Source of the DNA: Chondrosia reniformis
Lineage: Eukaryota; Porifera; Demospongiae; Chondrillida; Chondrillidae
Assembly (NCBI GenBank): GCA_947172415.1
Contig: OX359196.1
Coordinates: 498,501-562,500, forward strand
Direction: 5' to 3'
Length of the DNA: 64,000 nt
The position numbers and the translations under genes are program-made. This document shows, piece by piece, positions 50,401-60,000 of the stretch; positions within the stretch are counted from its first letter, which is position 1; each line of letters begins with the position of its first letter. Under the pieces are notes generated by a model. It saw only the letters and a program-made list of their open reading frames with translations, was not told where the DNA came from and made no database searches.

Positions 50401-51617
50401 TACCAATACCAGCTGCTAGCTCCAACATATCTTTATCCTGAATGTTTAAAAGATGCACAGTCACATAATTAAGTAAATAAACAATGCAACAATACAGCTT
50501 CTGATATCTACAAGATTAAAAAATTATAATTGGACCTCCGCCCAATTCTGATGATAATTGTCAAAGGATAAACAAGTAATACATTTTACTTGGCCTAGCA
50601 ATTATATGATAGGATGCACAATAATAAATGATTTTTATGTAGAATGGAATCAGAATCATTCAACTAAAGCTTAATATGTTAAACAAGTAGTTCGAGTTTA
50701 AAAACTCGTGGGGCTGCCGCCCCCGAATTAACTCGAACTACTTGGCCGCATCGTTGGGATTTAATATATATATTCGTAATGCTAACGATTGAGGACGCTT
50801 AAGTGTCCTGAACTTTATAAATAACGATGGAAAAGCTTCGTTAACTAAAGCTTCCTGAACGCCGCCATTTGCAAAAACGATATATTAACGTATAAATTAA
50901 GTGTAACAATAGTTACGTATGAACTCGTATTATACATATATCGACGTATAAAATAAGTGTTATAATAGTTGCGTATGAACCCGTATTATATATATATATC
51001 TTTCCGTAACATGAAGCCGTACAACGTAATCGGCAAATGAAAACAATATAAGGGGCTGCCTGCGGCAGCCCCTAAAAAACTTAGAACAGTAATAAAATCA
51101 GAGTCTACGTATACTATATACTGGCTGTATACACACCAAGAGGCCTTATGAACCCCACTATATATTGACAATCAGGTCTAGAAATGAGCTCACTGTATAG
51201 TCTGGTAACAGGGAGAGGATCTCATCTCTGTCACTATCTGTAAATTTAACTGCCTCAGTGTCCAGCATCATCCCCTCCACTGTAGCCTTGTCACTATGGC
51301 TCTCCCAATATTTTACTAACTGCTCCTTCTCCTGCACACAGCAAGGATTCAAAATATTATGTTTAGGTTACTCCTTTGTTATTTTACTCTAAGCTATAGA
51401 GAGTCGTGTCTAAAATATATGTGTATCCCCGCACATGCCACCTGATACGTATCGATAGTATAAATGTCACCGTTCATTAATTGTTCGGTGCTGTATTTTC
51501 TTAGTTTATACGTACATAGAATTACAGTGCAGCTCGGATCGTTCAGCCGAACTCCGGCCTAAAAATTCTTACCGATAAATTCTCTGCTCCTGATGGATCC
51601 GCTGGATGGTAATTCAT
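47416..51617 (-). CDS. PEAMT: Phosphoethanolamine N-methyltransferase, copy 3
   Basis: Exons 51617-51573, 51331-51194, 50437-50311, 50237-50122, 50047-49963, 49902-49797, 49714-49630, 49539-49318, 49016-48918, 48746-48631, 48499-48373, 48025-47897 and 47535-47416; 504 residues, intact. The first exon is two codons shorter than in copies 1 and 2 ([15 protein letters not shown]). Both SAM motifs are present. Intron 2 has gained the GC-hairpin MITE at 50710-51072, and two introns carry the dispersed repeat. Regulation cannot be inferred. Confidence 0.9.
50710..51072. mobile_element. GC-hairpin-ended MITE, copy 2
   Basis: Same element as 23871-24257: starts GGGGCTGCCGCCCC, ends with GCGGCAGCCCC. 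The hairpin CGAGTTTAAAAACTCG lies just outside the left end. Methyltransferase copies 1 and 2 lack it at the matching intron position, giving an empty-site comparison. Confidence 0.8.
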
Positions 51618-52202
51618 ATCTATATAACAACTTATGCTGTAAGACAGTAACAGACGGGAAACCTTGAATTAGTTTAGTCACTGTACCGTATACCATTTGA
51701 GATACGTATATCGTCGTATACTGTTTGTGTAGGCCCCTAGAATAGAAGGCACCTGTGACCAATATATATATTGAAACTTGCACTGTATATAAAAGTAGAA
51801 ATAAGGATAAAGATATACTATACTTGTATACTTGGATGGGGAAACGTGATTTATAGGTTCAAATAAGGAATAAAAGTGATTCATAAATTTGAGGAATAGT
51901 TGTTGAATTCAATGAAACCGGTGTATATATTTGGTGACTTCAAAAACAATTGCAAGGAGCTGAGAAGATTTGTAAAATTCATCAGACAGATACAAGGTAA
52001 ACACTTTGGTGGATATAATTGCAATTGCTATACCCTGCTAATGTAACCAGTTATTAAATAATTGGAAATTATTGTTCTAAACTGGGTTACAGATATCTGT
52101 AGTTATGAAAAATTGAAAGAGATATTAATGTAAAATGTTAATTTAGGGTTATAAGTTTTATAAGTTATAAAATATCTTTCTGATCTACCGAGTTCAGCTG
52201 TT

Positions 52203-55200
52203 TCATTTAGCTGAAGTCTTTGTGCCAAGAAACAGTCCCCACTTCTGATCACCTTCGGTGCAGCGCACAGCCTTGTTCTGCCAGCCTTGATCAATGGCTG
52301 AGTAGTCTTCATCGCTGAAATCCTAAAGGTGAAAAACAGTTTCGGCGTAAGCTAACTTGGTGTATATAAATTTAGATGCTTTCATAACTTAAACTTGATC
52401 AACATAGCTACAGTTAGTGATTTTCTGACAAGATTCAGTGAATATGCGTTCCCGCATACGTACTTCCACAAACTCCTCCTTGATTGCCCTAAACGTCATA
52501 AGCTCATCTTTCAGTATTTGAACAAATTGGTCAGTTCTGTCTTGAGCACTAACTTCAACAAAACCGGCTTCCTCCAGTAGACTACCATACTCCTATATGC
52601 ATACACATGTAAAACTGTACTTCTACATAACATACAGAATTATTGCTGTAACTGAAACTGAACTACACATACATCATAGAGTATAGGTTCAGTGGTATGT
52701 TATTAGTAGGACTGGATTGTGAGCTTTCTGGAGCAGTGTGCAACAATTAGAAACTTGTTTCAGGTTGTTTTGGACTTTAGACTTTCATCATTGTCAATGA
52801 CAAAGTTGAGTTACATATTGTCTTATGATTATGTGTGTACATCTCTCCAATACTATGTACCTTGACTGTGTGAAGGAAGTACTCTCTTTGTTCTACATAT
52901 TCCTGAAAGTGGCTACTTCCTTCTCCTTCTCCCTTGCAGTAATCAGAGATCAGAAGTCGACCACCTGGACGAAGCCACTTGTGCAGTCTAAAGTGATATT
53001 TGTGGTTGATTCATAGAGAAACAAAAAAACTCTCCCCTCCTTCTCCCCCTCTTTCCTCTATTCCCTCTCTCCCTTCTCCCCCTCTCCTTACCGCACTTTC
53101 CTCTCTCCCCTCTCCCCCTCTCCTTACTCCACTTTCCTCTCTCCCCTCTCCCCCTCTCCTTACTCCACTTTCCTCTCTCCCCTCTCCCCCTCTCCTTACT
53201 CCACTTTCCTCTCTCCCCTCTCCCCCTCTCCTTACTCCACTTTCCTCTCTCCCCTCTCCCCCTCTCCTTACTCCACTTTCCTCTCTCCCCTCTCTCCTCT
53301 TTCCTCTCTTTCCCTCATCAAAATGTCTTGTATATCTGATATCCATAATACAGACTTACATACATAATGAAATAGACAACATTACCTCTTAAATAAGACA
53401 AGCTTGTCTTTTATGTGAAGAAGAGTGTCCCTTGAATATACAACATCAAATGACTCTTCTTCAAAGTCAGCCAGTGTAGCATCGCATATTTCAAATGACA
53501 CCTACAAACAAGAACAAGATCAGAAATATATCATTTATGTGCAGAGGATGGTAATGTACCAGGGCACACCCATCCAGACACACCCCTCCTACCAAGGCAT
53601 CCTGTGGTATATCAATGGACCGCTCCAGAGCAATGCTGACCATATTAACACTCAAATCAATTCCATGCACTTCAGCTCCATACTTCTCAGCCTATACACA
53701 AAGTAAGCATATGAGTAAGTCACATCAGATGCTAAAGGTAATCAATGGAAATACTACAGCAGAGAATACTAGTAGTACATTCATTGACAGACTTATACGT
53801 ACGTATATTAAGGATCTTCTAACAATAACCTTCCCAGAAACAGTTTCAGCTGCAGGGCAATGTTAATCTTTCAGATACACTGACTCACCATATAGAAGTC
53901 ACCTCCACCAATTCCACAACCAACATCCAACACCTTCTGTCCCTTCCTCAAGTTTAGATATCTCACAAACTCTTCAGTTGTCACTATTCCTCCGGTACTC
54001 ACGTATCCCTCTCCAAATATCTTCTCGTATCTCAATATACCATTCAATGTGTACTGATGGGAATCCAGAAACTCTTGAAAGTTGCTACCATGACCCTCAT
54101 TAGTCCAGACCTAGGTTAGGTAAACACTTGTGGTTAGAGTGTACACTACAAATTAGATTTTGGATAAACTGACCTTTTTCCAACACCAAGACAGTTGACC
54201 TTTTTGACCTTTCTTATGAATGTAAGTCTCCACATTTTTACATCTAACCAACTCAAACCTAAAGTATAAAAATCATGTGACAGTCATGTGATGGTCACAC
54301 AAGTATGATTCCCATTGCTAAATGAAATGTGAACTCTAGAACTGACACACAAGCGGACACTAGATCTAACTTTGGGCTTCGTTCAACTCTTCCTACCTCA
54401 TATAACATTTGGAACCACTCTGCTGAGAAATGACTTGTTATCTCAGCTTCATACTGCATTGTATTTTTTAAGAGTGAATCACACTTTAATATGTCATCAG
54501 ACTATTGTGCAATACATATTGAATTTGGTTCTCATGTGATGGTCACATGATCACTCTTACCTGTATCTCCCACCCTGTGGAGCAGGTATGCTAACAGAGG
54601 CAAATGATGAATTATAGAACTGTGGTGTCCTGTATTTTGTGGGATTAAAGAGTCTCTTAACATTTCCTAAAAGATATTATAAAATGTGGTCATTGAGGTT
54701 TACTAACCTAATTAATGGTCAGATAGTCTTCTTCAATATGACTCACCAGATTGCCTAAAACAAGATTCTCTAAAGACAATGAGACCACCCTCCTTGGTCC
54801 ATTTTAGCAAACTCTCTGCCAATGCTTTTACCTGTGGGTTAGTTCACAATGAGATCATAATAGAAGGGCCAACTAAACAGGGAAATCCCCCTCACCTCTC
54901 CATCTGAGAGATACATTAACAGCCAACAAGAGAAAACTATATCAAACACATTGTTCTCAAACTTCAGCTTTGTAGCATCTTCATGAATGAACTTAATGTT
55001 CTCCATGTGTCCTGTGAAGGAAGAAGTTAACTAACTCCACATGTCAGAACATAATTAGCTATTCTTGTACCATTGGCCTCCTGGTTGGCTTTGATGAAGT
55101 TCTCCATGAATTCAACCACTGTCAGGGACTTTGCTTTCTTGGCCAAAATCCCTGTAAATCTACCAATACCAGCTGCTAGCTCCAACATATCTTTACCCTG

Positions 55201-55917
55201 TAACATATCAGACAGAAATGTAATGTATTCGTCACATGACACGTATTGTATGCATCACATGATATGTAATGGAAATGTGTGTGCACTATTCACATTAACT
55301 GAAGAGTTAAATATTGGAATCCTAAAAAGTTTCAAACACTTATTGATAATTTCTACCAATCAGAAATGAGCTCACTGTATAGTCAGGTAACAGGGAGAGG
55401 ATCTCATCTCTGTCACTATCTGTAAATTTAACTGCCTCAGTGTCCAGCATCATCCCCTCCACTGTAGCATTAGTGCTCAGCTTCTCCCAATATAGAGTCA
55501 TTCGGTCCCTCTCCTGTACAGTAGAGGGTATCACTAAAGTAGTTATTGTTGTCAAATAATTGATTCACTTTGATTCATGCAGTGCATATATATAATCTCA
55601 GTCATTGATTCAGCTAGTTAGGAAGGACGCTTGAGCCTTTATTTCCCTCTCTGTAAACGTGAAGCTATTCGCAGTTCGTAGCGGTACGTTTGTAGCAGTA
55701 TGTTACATAAGCATTCCACATTTTGTAGGACAATAGGAAGATTATATTACTGCTCAGTCAAGCGATTCGGTAGCTCAAGCAGTTACTTTGGTCAGACGTG
55801 TTCCAGCTGTCGAAAAGTCTCTTTTCTTACCGATAATCCCTTTGACGTTGGCTGTGCTCCATTCGTTGTTATTTTCTCCGAATGGTCAGTCATCTCTACA
55901 AATCCATTGGTAGACAT
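52203..55917 (-). CDS. PEAMT: Phosphoethanolamine N-methyltransferase, copy 4 (divergent)
   Basis: Exons 55917-55831, 55513-55376, 55197-55071, 55011-54896, 54831-54747, 54666-54561, 54258-54174, 54110-53889, 53691-53593, 53501-53386, 52987-52861, 52592-52464 and 52322-52203; 518 residues. Exon boundaries and lengths match copies 1-3 except exon 1, which is longer (29 codons, [13 protein letters not shown]...). Coding and intron divergence is clearly greater than among copies 1-3, and no KIN17 exon accompanies it, so this looks like the older gene from which the amplified unit was derived, or an older duplicate. The 3' exons (coding from LHKWLRPGG on) are closer to the other copies than the middle ones, hinting at gene conversion. 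Confidence 0.88.
53035..53320. repeat. Polypyrimidine minisatellite in methyltransferase 4 intron
   Basis: About six units of roughly 36 bases (CTCTCCCCCTCTCCTTACTCC...) make a strand-asymmetric pyrimidine tract on the plus strand. Copies 1-3 have only a short C/T-rich stretch at the same place. Open frames over it are artefacts. Confidence 0.95.
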
Positions 55918-56160
55918 CACTTCCCAGAGTTGCGGTGGTAGACTGGTAGCCAGTTAGAGGTCACCACTTTATAATTAGTTGGGACCATAAGTAGAGTGGG
56001 GCGATGAAAAAACGTGATCGATCAGTATACCTTGACCTTTGAAGGAAAAAATATTGTCAATCGTATGATATAAATTAATTAGTTAGACTTGAGAGCTATA
56101 GCCTATACATGAGTGACTTAGTGGAACAGTGTTTCCTCGGTAAAGATCTTCTGAGTGATG

Positions 56161-56390
56161 CTATCTCCAAACAAGTGCTTCATTAAATCTCTTCTGTTGA
56201 TCTAGTTCATCAAGTGCTACTTGTAGTTCATCAAGTGCTACTTGTAATTCATCAAGTGCTACTTGTAGTTCATCATTCAAATCTCTTACTCTTTTACTTT
56301 GCTCCCCAGCCAAAGACTTCAGTAACAGAATATAATTTTGAGTATTAGAGTTATATAGAAAGTTAATAGATAATAATATAGGTATAAAAT
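56161..56390 (-). other. Possible coiled-coil coding exon with 24-bp repeat
   Basis: The minus strand is open up to a stop at 56163-56161 and reads SLAGEQSKRVRDLND, then three and a half copies of an 8-residue unit, ELQVALDD-like, and ends NEALVWR. The DNA repeat of 24 bases spans about 56205-56275. The charged, leucine-spaced pattern is protein-like, but no start codon or partner exon was identified. Confidence 0.3.
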
Positions 56391-56620
56391 ATTATTTTTG
56401 GCTGCCTTAATTCCCCAGACTAAATTAAGATTAAGCAACAGAATATTTTGGCCAAAAGAATCACTAACTGGTTTTCCATGCAAATACAACTTTAGCAATA
56501 TTCATTTCTATTTTCCTAAACCAGACTTGGAGTTAAAAGAAATCTTATCAAGCATTAGAAAAAAGTACAAAACACAAATTCACTTGAAAACACAGCAGCA
56601 CAAACAAGTTTCTTCAAATG

Positions 56621-56866
56621 TCACTTTTTCTGTTTTTTCCCTCTTTTCCTGGGACCTTGAGTTGTAGTGGGTGTTGACCGAGGTGTTGTCGACTTGACAG
56701 CTTGCTCCGATGTGACACTGCCACTTGACGTCTTTTCCTGTTCTTTATTCACGTCTTCTCTCTCCTCTTGATTACTGTCAGGAAGAAATATTATAGCTCC
56801 TAACGCAATGAGCTGAAATACGGCGCCCAGCACCAGCCCGTAATGCAGCAAATCATCAAACTCCAT
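56621..56866 (-). CDS. MANBAL: MANBAL-family small membrane protein
   Basis: Single-exon frame of 81 residues. It has a short N-terminus with LLHYGLVLGAVFQLI, one transmembrane helix (LVLGAVFQLIALGAIIFL) followed by P and a charged linker, and a Lys-rich C-terminus (KRGKKQKK). This matches the UPF0239/MANBAL family, small single-pass proteins of unknown function. The ATG at 56866 fits the family start. It is divergent from the POT1-like gene, with 151 bases between start codons. Confidence 0.8.
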   Translation of the reverse strand: MEFDDLLHYGLVLGAVFQLIALGAIIFLPDSNQEEREDVNKEQEKTSSGSVTSEQAVKSTTPRSTPTTTQGPRKRGKKQKK

Positions 56867-57017
56867 TTGCTTGGCAATTTTATTTATAGTACTATGCTAT
56901 TATTTAACATATAGTATTGTATTGTTTGTAGTATTAATACTCATTAATAGAGCAAACTACACGTTATCTCGTATATAAATTTATTGATTTTTACCTGTGT
57001 TCAATAAGCAAATCGTT

Positions 57018-60000
57018 ATGAACAGCAGGTTTGTGAAGAAGATTCCAATCGCAAAGAAGAAGGGACTGAATGGGCGCCTGTTTGACAAAACTCGATATCC
57101 CATTCGCTTCATTTCTTCAGAGTTTAAATTTGACGCTTCAGCTTATCTCAAAGTGAGCCAAATAGCTAAGAGCCTAGTGCCTCTATTGATGTATCCTTCA
57201 CTGCTGCAGGCCACAGTGATTGCATACTCTAAACCGTCTGAGAACGTCATATTTGGAGATCAAATAGGAATATTAATCAAAGGTAACCTAGCAACCCTAC
57301 ATGAGCAAATTAACTTTGTTGTCTCAATCATCAGATATTAGGGTTAGGGTTGTTAAGCCATGCCATTATGTATTGATATTCTATGATGAGTCATGTTCAT
57401 TAGAGTATACAATATGTTTATATAACAAAGGAGAATAGTGATTAGTGTTACGAAAATATGCGCATTTTCAAATTTGTGGAAAGATGGGGAAGCTAATTGT
57501 ATAATATGATATCAGTTTTGGGAGGTAACATATATCTCTCTGTGATATCTGCAGACAGTGGAAAAAAGCCAAATCTTGTGAATCTTATCCTACAAGGAAG
57601 AGATATTATAGAGGAATTCCCAGCTGATGCTGTTGGAGTGAGTGCTACTTCTAACAGTACTAGATAGTGGTGGAGCCTTTGTCAGAGAAATGATATATTT
57701 GTACACAGAAACTACTTAACGCAATGAAATCTCTATAAATAGATCATCAGACTGAAACAAATACAAAACTGAACTAAAAATTGAGCAGTTTAATAATTCT
57801 GTTCTTGCGTAATGGACAGTAACCAGTTACGTATCTTACTTAACTTGTCAAACTGATCTTAATATTTCAAACTATATTCATTTCATTCTCTTAACTACAT
57901 CTCTCTCTTCTTCAGAGCACCATTTACATACTTGAAGGAGATGTACAGTTGAACACTTTTCAGACCAGCCAGTATCCTCCCTCTGATGTCAAGGAAGAAG
58001 ACATTAGTAAATATTGTGTTTGTGTACGACCAGCACATGGAGAGAGTATATGCGTACGTCCATCCATCCATCCATCCCATCCATCCATCCATCCATCCAT
58101 ATCCACCCACCCCATCTGTCCATCCATCCATCCATCCCATCCAGCCATCCACCCACCCCATCCATCCATCCGTCCATCCATATATCTATCTTCTCCATGT
58201 AGATGGTACTAAAGAATATTGACAGTATGAAGCCAATTGACCTGGATGAACTAGATGAACCTCTATTAGCTTCAAGTGTAGAACTAGTTGGTCTTCCGAA
58301 GCAGGCAGTGTTAGAGGTCCTTCAGAAGATACCACAGAAGAGAAGACACGGTGAAATAGATAGGGAGGGTTTGGTAAGTCTTCTTCACCAGACAACCAGC
58401 TCATCCATGTATACCTCATGGTAGTACTTTGTTTCTTTATTTAAAATGTAGTCAGTAAATATGCCTATATATATATATCAATGTCATCCATGTAGATCAA
58501 AAGAGTCACTTCATCCAGTAAACCTTCGGTCATCCTGTTGGAGTGCTCTGATGATGACTTTGGGATTGAAAACATGGACACCTCTGAAGGTGCAGTCTCT
58601 GTCGGTGGGAATGAGAGAGGTGGTCCAGTGAGTGGCCCCCTTGAGGAAGAGGAGCAGAGGGAGGGAAGGAAGCATGTAGTGAGTGAAGATAAAGGAAAAA
58701 AGAAGAAAAAGTTTAGCAGATCTACTGGAGTGGATGTGGACCAAGTGATAGAACTACCTCGGAGAAGTGCTCGCTTAGTTTCACATGTAGCAACAACTGC
58801 CCATGTAGACAAGGAAGGGGGTCTGTCTGGTGGAGGCAGAGAGGGAGAAGGGGGTGTGTCTGATGGAGGCAAAGATGGAGAAGGGGGTGTGTCTGATGGA
58901 GGCAGAGAGGGAGAAGGGGGTGTGTCTGATGGAGGCAGAGATGGAGAAGGGGATGTGTCTGATGGAGGCAGAGAGGGAGAAGGGGGTGTGTCTGATGGAG
59001 GCAAAGATGGAGAAGGGGGTGTGTCTGATGGAGGCAAAGATGGAGAAGGGGGTGTGTCTGATAGAGGCAGGGTGGGAGAAGGGGGTGTGTCTGATGGAGG
59101 CAAAGATGGAGAAGGGGGTGTGTCTGATGGAGGCAAAGATGGAGAAGGGGGTGTGTCTGATGGAGGCAGAGAGGGAGAAGGGGGTGTGTCTGATGGAGGC
59201 AGAGATGGAGTAGGGGGTGTGTCTGATAGAGGCAGAGATGGAGAAGGGGGTGTGTCTGATGGAGGCAAAAGCAACAAAGGCTCATCAGGTGCCAAGGAGA
59301 AAGATAGCTGTAAAGTTAGCGGTAAAGGTACTCCACTGAAAGGTGGAAGATCAAGGGTATGTAGAGTTGGTGCATATGTTATACATATACATACTGTACA
59401 TATGTGCAAACGTACTTGTGTAATGCTTGAAGAAATTCTTAGATTTTATTAGTCAAACCATAGATAATCTGTAGTCAGCCATTTTATCTAAGAGCCATGA
59501 CAGACAGGTATAGAAATACAGAGCGTCCTACATGTACAATTTTGGCTAATTTTGTTTGCAACAAATCAAATATATTTGTGCCATTATACCTAGTGGTCAT
59601 TGTCATGTGACCTACACATGACCCACATGTGATCACTTGTTTATACAGAAGGAGGAGTATTCTTATCTGAAGCTGAACCAGCTGAGGGTTGGCATGAGGA
59701 GAATTAACGTTTACGGAGTAGTCAAGTTCTTTCATCCTCCGAGGCAGTCTCATGGAAATGGTGAGTGTCACCATGGTAACACTGCAGTCACTTGTTGCTT
59801 TGCACAGCCATGACACAAGTTCATTGCACGGCTGTTTCTAGGAACTCCACCATTCATCAGTCACCCTGGGAGTCTTTGTCTTCTTCACTATATATACTGT
59901 ATGTCCTTATACTGAATGCACTACATGTACTGCATATACTACATACTGTATACTACATAATACTAAATACACTACAAACATATACTAAGCAATATGTATT

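Larger units (their letters stand above)
46871..51690. repeat. Segmental duplication unit 3
   Basis: Third copy of the unit, with KIN17 last exon and methyltransferase 3. The similarity to units 1 and 2 is lost upstream of the start exon. Confidence 0.75.

Noticed and set aside
53000-53392. Frames with [12 protein letters not shown] and [11 protein letters not shown] repeats
   Set aside because: Translations of the intronic polypyrimidine minisatellite.
55700-55957. 85-residue plus-strand frame
   Set aside because: Antisense to the first exon of methyltransferase copy 4, which splices in frame with conserved position.
57895-58222. Several frames rich in HPSIHPS or WMDGWMDG
   Set aside because: Translations of the CCAT microsatellite in a POT1 intron.
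58465-59409. 314-residue minus-strand frame (SDTPPSPSLPP repeats) and other long frames over the same region
   Set aside because: Antisense and off-frame shadows of the 33-bp coding repeat in POT1 exon 5.
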